From: Fibrobacter sp. UBA4297
GTDB lineage: Bacteria; Fibrobacterota; Fibrobacteria; Fibrobacterales; Fibrobacteraceae
Assembly (NCBI RefSeq): GCF_002394865.1
Contig: NZ_DGUZ01000013.1
Coordinates: forward strand, 109,000-172,999
Reading direction: 5' to 3'
Length of the DNA: 64,000 nucleotides
Of the stretch, positions 52,466 to 61,505 are shown in pieces. The stretch's first letter is position 1. Each line of letters begins with the position of its first letter. A program made the position numbers and the translations under genes. The notes beneath the pieces are model-generated. The model had not been told where the DNA came from, ran no database searches, and saw only the letters and a program-made list of their open reading frames with translations.

Positions 52466-53980
52466 ATGAGAAAAATGTATAAAGTAATTCTGGCTGGAGT
52501 GACGGCTCTTTTGGCCGCATGTTCCAATGATGCTAGCGTTGATTCGGGTATTTCCGGAGCAACGACAGAGCCAAGCACCTCGCCAAAGGCGGAGTTGACC
52601 GAAGAACAAAAGGCTATTTTGGCAAATTCGCTATACACTTTGGTGGATTCAACGAAAGTTGATTCGTTAAAAGCGATTTTTGGTACTGATGTTTCATCGA
52701 TTAATTATCGTTTTATTGAAACATTTCCATTTAGCATAAAAAATGATCAGGTTTTCAGTTATCCGAGTAAAGATGGTCGTAAGGTCTGTGATGTTGTGAC
52801 TTATAAGCAAGAAAACAAAAGGGATCAAAAAGGCGTATTGCGCGCGATGTCGTATAACGAAGTCGATCACAAATGTAAATGGGAAGGCACCGTGCGTGAA
52901 GAAAAGGAGTGTCATGCAGATGATTATATGTCCACTCATAGATACGAAACCATCGTGAATACAAAAATTATTGATGTGGATGGTATTCCCGTTGTTATGA
53001 AAACAATTGCTGATAGTCGTTTTAGACAATTTTGGGGATATGGTGTCTCTTGTGGTGAATATCTAAAAGAATTCAAACAGTCTTGCAATGCATCGAATGG
53101 TCTTTTTGTGGATATGGGAGATGGTTGTAGTATGAATAATTTGAAATTGGCTTGTGCTTCGTTTATTCCTGAAGGTAAAACGCCTGATGAGGTTTTGAAA
53201 TCCTATACCGAAGGGTATAAAATTCAGTGCCTTGAAGATTCTATAAAATACGCTCCATACGATGATGAAAATAATGTCTATCAGGATCCTGCTTTGGATA
53301 GTTTGTATAGAGATAGCGTGGATAGGGTTAACTATTTGATAGAAGAATGGAATCAGTCTCAGAAACGCTCTACAGCTGCTTATAGATGGCAATTTACTAT
53401 AATCGATAGTACAGTAGTGTTTGATGGAGATAATTTGGACTATTACTGGGAAAGAGAAGATCCTGAACTCATTGATGCTTGGGGCTGGGCTTATAACACG
53501 CTGCCAAATACTAAAATTGCAGACGCTTATCGCAAAGAAGGTGTTTATGTGTTGCCTGATTCGTTAGTGACTGAATTCTTCCCGAATTTGGCAACTTATC
53601 CGGCTGGATTGGAAGGACTCAAGTGGTATCCTCCAGAAATTTTTTACCTCGTTGTTATAAAAGACATAGGTACAAAAGGTCATTTGATAACTGGTTTTGA
53701 TGCAAATGGAATTTACGTGACGGACATCGTGAAAAGTGGAAATTGCCCAGAAGATACATCGGTTCATTATTTTGCAGTATTGTTATTGGATTCTCCTGAT
53801 TGGGATGTGTTAGGCCGCCCCATTGTGAAAACGACTTATGTGAGTGATAACTGGAATTGCGATAAACCGGAGACACTTGAAAAAATTGATCCCTATGGCG
53901 AGTGGACGTATTCTAATGTACGTGATTATTATTGGTATGTAGAACTCTTTGGCAAAGACTGGCCCGTTTCCAAGATATAG
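52466..53980 (+). CDS. Lipoprotein paired with TIGR02147 regulator, 504 aa
   Basis: Signal peptide with lipobox LAAC (Cys19), then a Ser/Thr/Pro-rich spacer. I cannot name a domain. The mature part has cysteines in paired positions (CDVVTYKQ, CKWEGTVREEKEC, CGEYLKEFKQSC, CSMNNLKLAC), which may form disulfides, and an acidic aromatic C-terminus (YYWEREDPELIDAWGWAYNT, DYYWYVELFGKDW). The gene is visibly more AT-rich than its partner upstream and the icd gene downstream. The tight link to the regulator gene suggests that the pair moves and is expressed together. Confidence 0.82.
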   Translation: MRKMYKVILAGVTALLAACSNDASVDSGISGATTEPSTSPKAELTEEQKAILANSLYTLVDSTKVDSLKAIFGTDVSSINYRFIETFPFSIKNDQVFSYPSKDGRKVCDVVTYKQENKRDQKGVLRAMSYNEVDHKCKWEGTVREEKECHADDYMSTHRYETIVNTKIIDVDGIPVVMKTIADSRFRQFWGYGVSCGEYLKEFKQSCNASNGLFVDMGDGCSMNNLKLACASFIPEGKTPDEVLKSYTEGYKIQCLEDSIKYAPYDDENNVYQDPALDSLYRDSVDRVNYLIEEWNQSQKRSTAAYRWQFTIIDSTVVFDGDNLDYYWEREDPELIDAWGWAYNTLPNTKIADAYRKEGVYVLPDSLVTEFFPNLATYPAGLEGLKWYPPEIFYLVVIKDIGTKGHLITGFDANGIYVTDIVKSGNCPEDTSVHYFAVLLLDSPDWDVLGRPIVKTTYVSDNWNCDKPETLEKIDPYGEWTYSNVRDYYWYVELFGKDWPVSKI

Positions 53981-54019
53981 AACTTAACTTTCATGAGCTA
54001 TTTTCTATCTTAGGGGCGT

Positions 54020-56248
54020 ATGAATACTAAAATCTATTACACCCTTACGGACGAGTCTCCGTTCTTGGCGACTCAGTCTTTGCTTCCTATCGTATCTGCT
54101 TTCGCAAAGACCGCAGATATCGATGTCGAAACTAAGAACATCTCCTTGCCGGGCCGCATTCTTGCCGCTTTCGCGGACACGCTCCCGGCAGGTACGACGT
54201 TTGCTGGTAAGCCGGTGACGGATGACCTCGCATTTCTCGGCAAGCTTACGCTTGAACCGGATGCGAACATCATCAAGCTCCCGAACATTTCTGCCTCGGT
54301 GCCGCAGCTCAAGGCCGCTATCGCCGAACTCCAGAAGAACGGCTACGCCCTCCCGGACTATCCGGATGCTCCTGCAACGGACGAAGAAAAAGCGATTCGC
54401 GCCCGCTACGACAAGGTGAAGGGCTCCGCCGTGAACCCGGTGCTTCGCCAGGGCAATTCTGACCGTCGCGCTCCTAACGCTGTCAAGAATTATGCCCGCA
54501 ACAATCCGCATAGCAACGGCGTGTGGAACGAATCCGTGAAGACTTATGTCGCGAGCATGCAAGCCGATGACTTCTACGGTAACGAAAAGTCCATCACAAT
54601 GGCCGAAGCCGACTCCTTCAAGATTGAATTTGTCGATGAAGCTGGTGCCGTAACGGAACTCCGTGCCGCAAAGCCGCTCCTCAAGGGCGAAATCATCGAT
54701 GCGACCGTCATGCGCATGGCTTCTCTCGAAAAGTTCATCGCCAATGCGATGGCCGAAGCTAAAGCCAAGGGCCTCCTCTTCTCCGTGCACCTCAAGGCCA
54801 CGATGATGAAGGTCTCTGACCCGGTGCTGTTCGGTGCATTTGTCCGCGTGTTCTTCAAGGACGTGTTCACGAAGTACGCAGACCTCTTTAAGGAACTCGG
54901 AATCGACGCCAACAACGGTCTCGGTGACTTGTTCAAGCGCCTCGAAGGCAATGCTAAGGAAGCCGAAGTCAAGGCTGCTATCGACGCTGCACTCGCCGCA
55001 GGCCCGGACCTTGCCATGGTCGATTCTGCTAAGGGCGTTACGAATTTGCATGTGCCGAGCGACGTGATTATCGACGCTTCTATGCCGGCCATGATCCGCA
55101 ATTCTGGCTGCATGTGGAACAAGGAAGGCAAGCTGCAAGAAGTTGTCGCCTGCATCCCGGACCGCTGCTATGCTGGTATCTACGACGAAACGATTGAATT
55201 CTGCAAGCAGAACGGCGCATTCGACCCGAAGACGATGGGTACTGTGCCGAACGTGGGCCTCATGGCTCAGGGTGCCGAAGAATACGGCAGCCACGACAAG
55301 ACGTTTGTCGCAAAGGGCAAGGGCGTTATTCGCGCTGTAAACAGCAAGGGCGAAGTCCTCTTGCAGCAGGAAGTCGCTGCTGGCGATATCTTCCGTATGT
55401 GCCAGGCCAAGGATGCTCCGGTGCGTGATTGGGTGAAGCTCGCTGTAACGCGCGCTCGCCTCAGCAATACGCCAGCGATTTTCTGGCTGGACCCGGAACG
55501 CGCTCACGACCGCGAAATCCAGAAGAAGGTCGAAGCCTACTTGCCGGAACATGACCTCAAGGGTCTCGACATCAAGATTATGAGCCCGCGCAAGGCTATC
55601 GTCGAAACAATGAAGCGTGCCAAGGCTGGCCTCGATACTATCGGTGTGACGGGCAACGTGATGCGCGACTACCTCACGGACCTTTTCCCGATTCTCGAAG
55701 TCGGAACTTCTGCAAAGATGCTCTCCATCGTGCCGCTCATGGCTGGTGGTGGCCTTTATGAAACGGGGGCCGGTGGATCTGCTCCGAAACAGGTGCAACA
55801 GTTCCTCGCCGAAAACTACCTCCGCTGGGATTCTCTCGGTGAATACTTCGCACTCGTGCCTGCATTCGAACAGGTCGCGCTCAAGGGCGGCAACAAGAAG
55901 GCTAAGGTCTTGGCCGATACGCTCGATGCTGCTAACGGCAAAATTCTCGAATTCAACCGCACTCCGGCTCGTAAGATCGGTGAACTCGACAACCGTGGTT
56001 CCCACTTCTACCTCGCTCTCTACTGGGCTCAGGCTCTCGCTGCCCAGAAGGTCGATGCGGAACTCGCCGGAAAGTTCGCTCCGATCGCTGCTGCTCTCTC
56101 CGCGAAGGAAACGGAGATTGTCGCCGCTCTCGCTGCCGAACAGGGTAAGCCTGCCGATATCGGTGGTTACTACATCCCGAAGGCAGAACTTCTCAAGAAG
56201 TGGATGCGCCCCGTCGAAGCGTTCAACGCAATTATCGACAACATTTAG
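54020..56248 (+). CDS. icd: Isocitrate dehydrogenase, NADP-dependent, monomeric type
   Basis: Oxidises isocitrate to 2-oxoglutarate with NADP in the TCA cycle and feeds glutamate synthesis. The length of 742 and the sequence are those of the monomeric (IDH-II) class: KIYYTLTDESPFLATQSLLP at the start, NISLPGRILAAFADTL, KLPNISASVPQLKAAIAELQ, GNSDRRAPNAVKNYARNNPH, LLFSVHLKATMMKVSDPVLF, and GGLYETGAGGSAPKQVQQF with the closing NRGSHFYLALYWAQALAAQ. Strong codon bias suggests high expression. The start follows AGGGG. A shared terminator lies after it. Confidence 0.96.
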   Translation: MNTKIYYTLTDESPFLATQSLLPIVSAFAKTADIDVETKNISLPGRILAAFADTLPAGTTFAGKPVTDDLAFLGKLTLEPDANIIKLPNISASVPQLKAAIAELQKNGYALPDYPDAPATDEEKAIRARYDKVKGSAVNPVLRQGNSDRRAPNAVKNYARNNPHSNGVWNESVKTYVASMQADDFYGNEKSITMAEADSFKIEFVDEAGAVTELRAAKPLLKGEIIDATVMRMASLEKFIANAMAEAKAKGLLFSVHLKATMMKVSDPVLFGAFVRVFFKDVFTKYADLFKELGIDANNGLGDLFKRLEGNAKEAEVKAAIDAALAAGPDLAMVDSAKGVTNLHVPSDVIIDASMPAMIRNSGCMWNKEGKLQEVVACIPDRCYAGIYDETIEFCKQNGAFDPKTMGTVPNVGLMAQGAEEYGSHDKTFVAKGKGVIRAVNSKGEVLLQQEVAAGDIFRMCQAKDAPVRDWVKLAVTRARLSNTPAIFWLDPERAHDREIQKKVEAYLPEHDLKGLDIKIMSPRKAIVETMKRAKAGLDTIGVTGNVMRDYLTDLFPILEVGTSAKMLSIVPLMAGGGLYETGAGGSAPKQVQQFLAENYLRWDSLGEYFALVPAFEQVALKGGNKKAKVLADTLDAANGKILEFNRTPARKIGELDNRGSHFYLALYWAQALAAQKVDAELAGKFAPIAAALSAKETEIVAALAAEQGKPADIGGYYIPKAELLKKWMRPVEAFNAIIDNI

Positions 56249-56380
56249 CCTGTCATTCCTCTTCGAGGCTTGACTGCTGCGGTTATCCAATACGAACGCA
56301 AGCGTTCGTGCTGTCTAACCTTGCATGTCATTCCCGCCTACCTGTCCTCGCTTGACGGGGACGAGCGGGAACCTCCGTCT
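56249..56380. repeat. Composite palindromic repeat
   Basis: GTCATTCCTCTTCGAGGC, TGACTGCTGCGGTTATC, TACGAACGCAAGCGTTCGTG, then CCTTGCATGTCATTCCCGCC and a closing GAGCGGGAACCTCC. The order matches 51340-51440, except that the hairpin in the middle has another sequence with the same AA loop. Confidence 0.65.
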
Positions 56381-56386
56381 TGTAAC

Positions 56387-56423
56387 AAAAAAGGAGTGTC
56401 GCAGAAATGCGCACTCCTTTTTT
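56387..56423. terminator. Two-way Rho-independent terminator
   Basis: AAAGGAGTG and CACTCCTTT enclose TCGCAGAAATGCG, with A-runs before and TTTTTTT after. It can end icd on the plus strand and the OLD-family gene on the minus strand. Confidence 0.85.
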
Positions 56424-56442
56424 TTGCTTCGCTGTGAATTTT

Positions 56443-58221
56443 TTAGAATTGCCCGCGGCTCCCGTTGATAATCCATTGGCACAACGCTTCAATGCCATCG
56501 TAGTCGGGGAGTGTCTGCACAAAGTTTTTGGACTTGCTGCGTTCAATAAAATTGCGCCACACCATCTCGTTTTTGCCGTTCAGCCCGAGGTGCTCTTCAA
56601 TTGCGCCGCGTGTCCAAACCCAAATGCCTTGCTCGCAAAGTTTATTGTGGATATTGCGGATGGGGCGTTCTGCTTCGGGCATAGATGCCATCATCGCATA
56701 CGCTGTAGAAGCGCTGATGTTACTGTGCTTATTGACGGGGAGGCCGTTTACCAATCGCAAATGGTTGTGGCAAGCGAGCTCGCGGAACAAGTTGCGGCAT
56801 TCGGTAATGTCCGGGTCGTTTGCGCTCAAGAATCCGTCGCGGGTGGCTGTGGTAAATGCGTAGTCCAAATCGACAATCGCACGCACGGGAATGTCCATCG
56901 CGCTCAAAACCTGCATACTCTTGCGTGTATTGCTCACGCCGCCTTGACGCACGAGCGCACACTTGATGAGCGCAAAAGATTGCCCGGTAATGCGCTCGAA
57001 AAGGGCGGGCAGCACTCGCCATTCCGTTTTACCTTCGGTGAGCAGCACGTAATCGGCAAACAAAAGTTCATTGCTGTTAGACAAACTAAACAGCATTTGC
57101 AACTGGCTCGGCGCATCTTTCACGACTTGGCGGACTGCGTCTTCCATTCGCTTGCGCATAAACGTGCCACGTTCCCTGTTCTTGCGGATCAAGAGAGACG
57201 TACTCACGTCTTCGCTCGTGACCATCTGTGCGGAATGTGTTGCAAAGATGACCTGATAGCCTTCGTTCGAAAGGTTCTTTAAAGCCACGCGCACGAGCTC
57301 AACCGCTTGCGGGTGCAAAAAGAGTTCCGGCGAATCAATCAATAAAAGCTTGCGGCTCAGGTAATGGTTATTGTGGTGCTTCTTGATTTCGGCGAGATAG
57401 CGGATAAGCGCCATCTGGATAGCGCGTTGCGAACCTGCGCCCATGCGCGAAATATCGCGTTCAAAACCGTCATCTTCATCGACAACTTTAATCGTTGCGC
57501 TCTTGAGGAATGTCTCTAGAGTCGGTACGGGAATGTCGAGCTCCACGCGAACGCTTGGGAATAGCGGGCGGAGTGCCGAGTTGACTTCTTTATCGAAAGC
57601 CTTGATTTCTTCGGCCTGGCTGTCGCTTCCGGGGGAGAGTAGTTCCGTAAACTGTTCGATGACCTGGCTCAATTCGCCACCAAACCTGCGTTCCAGTGGC
57701 TTGAAAATCTCGTGCATGAGCTTGGTGTAGGCTTGGTTCCCCTCAAAATCCCAAATAGCGATGGATTCCGGGAACATGCGATTAAAGGCTGCGGTAAACT
57801 TGTCATTGACGCGTACCCAGTCTTTGCCTTTGCGCTTGCCGTTTGGCGGGCAGAATGCCCAAAATTCAATATTGCCGGGGAGTTCACCCGGGATTCGCTG
57901 CACTTTTTTGACACGGAGCGTTGTCCCCGAGAGGAACGGCTCTACTTCGGCTGCTTTTTCTTCTCCAAGGCGGTTTAAAACCTGCTCGGTGATGCCCTCA
58001 AAAAGCCCTTCCGCTTCTACGGGGTGGTTCGGGTCATCAAAATACGAGATGTCCAGCGAAAAATTTGCCAGCAACCAGCGGATTCCCATCAAAATATTCG
58101 TTTTTCCGGCGTTGTTGTAGCCAATGAGGGCGGTAAAATCACTAAGCGGAAAAGTCTCGCGCTGGATAGAGCGGAGATTCGAAATCGTAATGCGGGACAA
58201 TCTAAGTGCTTGTGGTTGCAT
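56443..58221 (-). CDS. OLD-family ATP-dependent nuclease (AAA + TOPRIM)
   Basis: 592 residues with an SMC-like ABC ATPase and a C-terminal TOPRIM nuclease domain, as in phage P2 OLD and GajA. Walker A is GYNNAGKT (34-41), the signature is SRMGAGSQRAIQMAL, and Walker B is KLLLIDSPELFLHP with VIFATHSAQMV. TOPRIM has LLTEGKTEWRVLPALFE (Glu) and RAIVDLDYAF (DXD-type). This points to DNA cleavage, often in phage defence or repair. No UvrD-like partner (as in Gabija) or other defence gene is adjacent, so it is a lone class 1 type. The downstream side shares a terminator with icd. Confidence 0.9.
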   Translation of the reverse strand: MQPQALRLSRITISNLRSIQRETFPLSDFTALIGYNNAGKTNILMGIRWLLANFSLDISYFDDPNHPVEAEGLFEGITEQVLNRLGEEKAAEVEPFLSGTTLRVKKVQRIPGELPGNIEFWAFCPPNGKRKGKDWVRVNDKFTAAFNRMFPESIAIWDFEGNQAYTKLMHEIFKPLERRFGGELSQVIEQFTELLSPGSDSQAEEIKAFDKEVNSALRPLFPSVRVELDIPVPTLETFLKSATIKVVDEDDGFERDISRMGAGSQRAIQMALIRYLAEIKKHHNNHYLSRKLLLIDSPELFLHPQAVELVRVALKNLSNEGYQVIFATHSAQMVTSEDVSTSLLIRKNRERGTFMRKRMEDAVRQVVKDAPSQLQMLFSLSNSNELLFADYVLLTEGKTEWRVLPALFERITGQSFALIKCALVRQGGVSNTRKSMQVLSAMDIPVRAIVDLDYAFTTATRDGFLSANDPDITECRNLFRELACHNHLRLVNGLPVNKHSNISASTAYAMMASMPEAERPIRNIHNKLCEQGIWVWTRGAIEEHLGLNGKNEMVWRNFIERSKSKNFVQTLPDYDGIEALCQWIINGSRGQF

Positions 58222-58848
58222 AGCTTGAAACTATAAAATCTTTTTGAAAAAAGTTGTATTTGGAGCAATTGCAAGCGAAAAAGTGCGAATAAGACCGTAT
58301 AAATTGGAATGATTGTACGGGAATGACCTCCAAAAGTCTTTTTTGATGCTAAAAGTACTTCATGCGGGCGGGGCCCCAGCTCAGAGTTGACGCCTACGGC
58401 GTCAGCGGCTTCACTTGGTCATGTGCGCCTGCAAGCAGTCGCCCGCGACTCTCGTTTTGCACGCTACTGCGAAGACAATACTTTGGCCGACGCCTCCATT
58501 TTATTGACGATTTATCGTTATCCTTAAATTATGTAACCTCTTATCTCGCTTATTGTTATGCATAATATGCCAATGAAACCTTTTTGGAGCTATGGACAAT
58601 TGCTAGTGTGCCGTGAATGTGGCTGAATGTCTTAAAAAACGAAAAAACACTTTAGCTGTTGGGGCTAAAGTGTTTCTTTTTGGGGTTAGGAGGAGAACAA
58701 AGAGTTCTTGAACATAAAGGTATTTAAAGTTTGGCTCCATAATGTGTTTTTTGTCATATTCGCGTTGAAAAGTGTTGTGAACTTCTCAATGGGCTGTTGC
58801 AAATTTGCTACAATTAATATTAGGTATGTAAAAAAGAGGTTTTGTTCA
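58222..58848. other. Intergenic region with hairpin element and possible small transcript
   Basis: 58360-58505 is rich in palindromes (GACGCCTACGGCGTC, GCCTGCAAGCAG) and ends GGCCGACGCC, like 22190-22320. 58560-58674 has CATAAT as a possible -10, an 18-codon frame from 58566 (MPMKPFWSYGQLLVCRECG) and a strong terminator, so a transcript of about 100 nt may be made. 58780-58840 is the leader of the next gene, with AGAGG before its GTG. Confidence 0.5.
58641..58683 (+). terminator. Rho-independent terminator without an obvious gene
   Basis: AAACACTTTAGC and GCTAAAGTGTTT (12-bp stem) around TGTTGGG, followed by CTTTTTG. No annotated plus-strand gene ends here. Confidence 0.8.
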
Positions 58849-59919
58849 GTGTCAAACTTTGATAACGAAAAGGGTTTTATTGCTAAATTTTCGGGCATGA
58901 AGAAATACGCTGCTCCAGTTGTTCTTTTTGTCTTGGCTTGCGCCTTAATTGTATACCTCAAGGTTGATTTTTCTGGCTCGTCCTCCTCTTTTGACGTTAG
59001 CCGGTACATGCAGACGCGCGCAAAAATTGATTCCTTGGAGGTGGCGCTGTGGAATTCTCAGGGAAATGTCGATGCCCAGGTGAAAATCCGCGACGAACTT
59101 TCTAACGCATGGGAAGACCTTTCGGCGATGCGCACCAATACGGCTGATGAGGCTGAAGCTCCGGAAGAAAATGTGGGAGGCTTCTCTGGTGGCGTTTGGC
59201 TTTGGATTATCGGCGGAACGCTTGCCGTGCTCCTTTGCTCCGTGGTTCTTGTGCTCGTGCTTATCCACCGTAAAAAGATTGTTGAAACGCGCATGATGGA
59301 AGCTCTTGCGAAATCGAGAGAAACTGGGGAGATGCCTTCTGTGGATGATACAGAAACGGTCCTTACTCCGCGTGTTCATGCTCCTAAAAAGTCAATTATC
59401 GATGAAGCCGAAGAATTTGCCGCAAAGCGCCGTGAAACGATGGAACTCCAGACGAAGGCTGCCGCAGGTGCAAATCCTGTCGATCAGAGTGCAACGAATT
59501 TGAATGCGTCCAACGCAAATGCTTCGAACGTGAACTCCGCGAAGGCCGCTTTCGAAGATGAACATGGCGTTCCTGAAAATCGAATTTTAACGTCTCCGTT
59601 TAACGGTAGAACGGTTCTCCGCCCGACGGCGAGAGAACGCATCACGTCTGCAATGCAGTCGCTTTCTGATGTGCTACATCATGACCGCACCAAGGTTAAG
59701 CCCGCTGCTCCGGCAGCTGCGCCAAAGCCCGAAGTTGTTGCAACTGCAGTTGCGCATCCGCTTGAGATGAACCGCTTTGACCGTGAATCTTCGGTGAACA
59801 GCAAGATCTTGCAGATGTCTCGCAGGGGGTTCCCGGCTTCGGCAATCGCTTCGAAGTTGAAGATTCCTCAGGCTAAGGTTGAGGCTGTTATCAAGGAAGC
59901 TGTAGAAGCAGGTAACTAA
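58849..59919 (+). CDS. Membrane protein with C-terminal HTH-like segment
   Basis: The GTG at 58849 is chosen because AGAGG lies 10 nt upstream; an ATG at 58897 (MKKYAAPVV) is the alternative. Two membrane spans, about residues 19-36 (PVVLFVLACALIVYLK) and 120-142 (LWIIGGTLAVLLCSVVLVLV), enclose a helical periplasmic-side segment with SLEVALWNSQGNVDAQVKIR. A long, charged, Ala/Asn-rich cytoplasmic region follows, and the last ~40 residues (ILQMSRRGFPASAIASKLKI, PQAKVEAVIKEA) look like a helix-turn-helix of the kind seen in DUF6115-type proteins. truA overlaps by one base. Function unknown. Confidence 0.75.
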   Translation: MSNFDNEKGFIAKFSGMKKYAAPVVLFVLACALIVYLKVDFSGSSSSFDVSRYMQTRAKIDSLEVALWNSQGNVDAQVKIRDELSNAWEDLSAMRTNTADEAEAPEENVGGFSGGVWLWIIGGTLAVLLCSVVLVLVLIHRKKIVETRMMEALAKSRETGEMPSVDDTETVLTPRVHAPKKSIIDEAEEFAAKRRETMELQTKAAAGANPVDQSATNLNASNANASNVNSAKAAFEDEHGVPENRILTSPFNGRTVLRPTARERITSAMQSLSDVLHHDRTKVKPAAPAAAPKPEVVATAVAHPLEMNRFDRESSVNSKILQMSRRGFPASAIASKLKIPQAKVEAVIKEAVEAGN

Positions 59920-60671
59920 TGCGTTACCGCTTTCGTTGTGAATATCTAGGCAGCGCCTTTTACGGCTGGCAAGAACAAAATTGTGGCGGCAAACTCCGCT
60001 TTGTAACCGTGCAGTCCACGCTCGAAGAGGCGTTGTCGATTGCGTTACGTGCGCCCATCCGCGTGGTGGGGTCGGGCCGAACAGATACGGGTGTCCATGC
60101 CCGCGGCCAGTGTGTCCACTTTGATTTTGATGGTGAACTGGACCCGCAGAAGGTTGTTCGTTCTGTGAATGGGCTTACCAAGCGCTTGATTCGCATTCGC
60201 GATTTAGAGCCTTGTGCTCCGGACTTCAACGCTCGCTACGATGCTGTTTTACGTTATTACCAGTACACGATTTTTACGCGCCCGGTGGCGCTAATGCGTG
60301 ATTTTGGCTGGGAGTGTGGCTCGCTGAACCTGGATATCGATGCAATGGGCCGCGAGGCGCAGTCGTTCCTTGGTGAACATGATTTTATTGATTTTTGCAT
60401 CCCGCGTAACGATGGAAAATCGACGCTTTGCACGTTGAGCGAGTTCCGTCTGGAACGCTTGAACGACTGGAGCTGCATGTTCCATATTAAAGGAAACCGC
60501 TTTTTGCACCGCCAGGTGCGCGCCATGGTCGGGACGCTTTTTGATGTTGGTCGAGGCCGTTATCCCGAAGGAACGGTCAACCAAATTTTCGAGAAAAAGT
60601 TCAAAGGCGAACGCACGTGGGCGCCCCCGCAGGGGCTCGTGCTGGAGAATGTGGAATATAGGGATTATTGA
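59919..60671 (+). CDS. truA: tRNA pseudouridine(38-40) synthase
   Basis: Makes pseudouridine at positions 38-40 of tRNA anticodon stems. 250 residues, normal length. It begins RYRFRCEYLGSAFYGWQEQ; the catalytic Asp56 is in GSGRTDTGVHARGQ. FNARYDAVLRYYQYTIF, HDFIDFC and GNRFLHRQVRAMVGTLFDVG are family motifs. The start overlaps the membrane-protein stop in TAATG. No terminator is seen; an inverted 7-bp array follows at once. Confidence 0.95.
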   Translation: MRYRFRCEYLGSAFYGWQEQNCGGKLRFVTVQSTLEEALSIALRAPIRVVGSGRTDTGVHARGQCVHFDFDGELDPQKVVRSVNGLTKRLIRIRDLEPCAPDFNARYDAVLRYYQYTIFTRPVALMRDFGWECGSLNLDIDAMGREAQSFLGEHDFIDFCIPRNDGKSTLCTLSEFRLERLNDWSCMFHIKGNRFLHRQVRAMVGTLFDVGRGRYPEGTVNQIFEKKFKGERTWAPPQGLVLENVEYRDY

Positions 60672-60673
60672 TT

Positions 60674-60780
60674 TTAGTTGTTGGTCATTGGCTCTTGGTC
60701 TTTAGTTTTAAAGTTTGGCGCCTTTGGCGCGATGATATGACTAATAACCAATGACTAGCTGCTAGTGACTAACTTCTAAT
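60674..60780. repeat. Inverted pair of 7-bp repeat arrays around a hairpin
   Basis: The left arm has GTTGGTC, ATTGGCT, CTTGGTC, TTTAGTT; the right arm has the complement, GACTAATAACCAATGACTAG and GTGACTAAC. The centre is TTTGGCGCCTTTGGCGC. It lies between convergent truA and pdxJ and reaches the pdxJ stop, so it may act as a two-way end signal. Confidence 0.7.
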
Positions 60781-61497
60781 TGCTTCAATCATTTCCTTCA
60801 CGGCGCGTTCCATACCAACGAGGGCGGCGCGGCTAACAATGCTGTGGCCGATGATGATTTCATCAATGCCGTCAATTTGTGCAACGGCTTCTACGTTTCT
60901 GTAGTTGAGTCCACGACCAGCGAACACGTTTAATCCATACTTGTGGGCGAGAACAGTCATGTCTTGCAAAGCTGAAATTTCACGATCGACTTCTTCGCGG
61001 CTGCCGAGTTCAAAAGCGGTGGCGTATTTGCCCGTGTTGAATTCAACGTAATTTGCGCCGACCTTCTTCGCAGCCTTGACCTGTTCTGTTTCGGCATCGA
61101 TGAACACGCTCACCTGTATGTCATTGTTGCGGAGCGTCATGATGTACTTTGCAAGTTCGTCAATCTTTGCAGAAACGTTCAGGCCGTCTTCTGTTGAAAG
61201 CTCGGTGTGAACTTCCGGGACGAGCGTGACCATGTCCGGCTGGCGGTTGATGGCGAACTGCACCATTGCTTGCGTCGGAGCCATTTCAAGATTCAATTTA
61301 GTGGTCACCGTTCCGCGGAGGAGTCTGATGTCGCGGTCCTGGATGTGGCGCTTGTCTTCACGGAGGTGGGCCGTAATGCCGTTGCAACCGGCGAGTTCCG
61401 CAATCATGGCGGCGGCTACCGGATCAGGTTCTTTGCCCTTGCGTGCTTCACGGATTGTCGCAATGTGATCCACATTTACACCAAGTTTGATAGACAT
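60769..61497 (-). CDS. pdxJ: Pyridoxine 5'-phosphate synthase
   Basis: Condenses 3-amino-2-oxopropyl phosphate with deoxyxylulose 5-phosphate in vitamin B6 synthesis. A TIM barrel of 242 residues, normal length. IKLGVNVDHIATIREARKG at the start, GITAHLREDKRHIQDRDI, LNLEMAPTQAMV, VTLVPEVHTELSTEDGLNV and GLNVFAGRGLNYRNV are all family marks, including the catalytic His and Glu regions. It starts 8 bp after the deacetylase-like gene, so the two are probably one message. A pdxA gene is not in the window. Confidence 0.95.
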   Translation of the reverse strand: MSIKLGVNVDHIATIREARKGKEPDPVAAAMIAELAGCNGITAHLREDKRHIQDRDIRLLRGTVTTKLNLEMAPTQAMVQFAINRQPDMVTLVPEVHTELSTEDGLNVSAKIDELAKYIMTLRNNDIQVSVFIDAETEQVKAAKKVGANYVEFNTGKYATAFELGSREEVDREISALQDMTVLAHKYGLNVFAGRGLNYRNVEAVAQIDGIDEIIIGHSIVSRAALVGMERAVKEMIEAIRS

Positions 61498-61505
61498 AGG
61501 CTCTC

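Noticed and set aside
54005..56290. Long open frame (761 codons) opposite icd
   Set aside because: Same effect of codon bias; the plus-strand protein matches monomeric isocitrate dehydrogenase along its length.
56443..58221. Gabija defence system
   Set aside because: GajA-like nuclease motifs are there, but no UvrD-like GajB gene is adjacent; the helicase at 2259 is over 50 kb away and fused to an acyltransferase.
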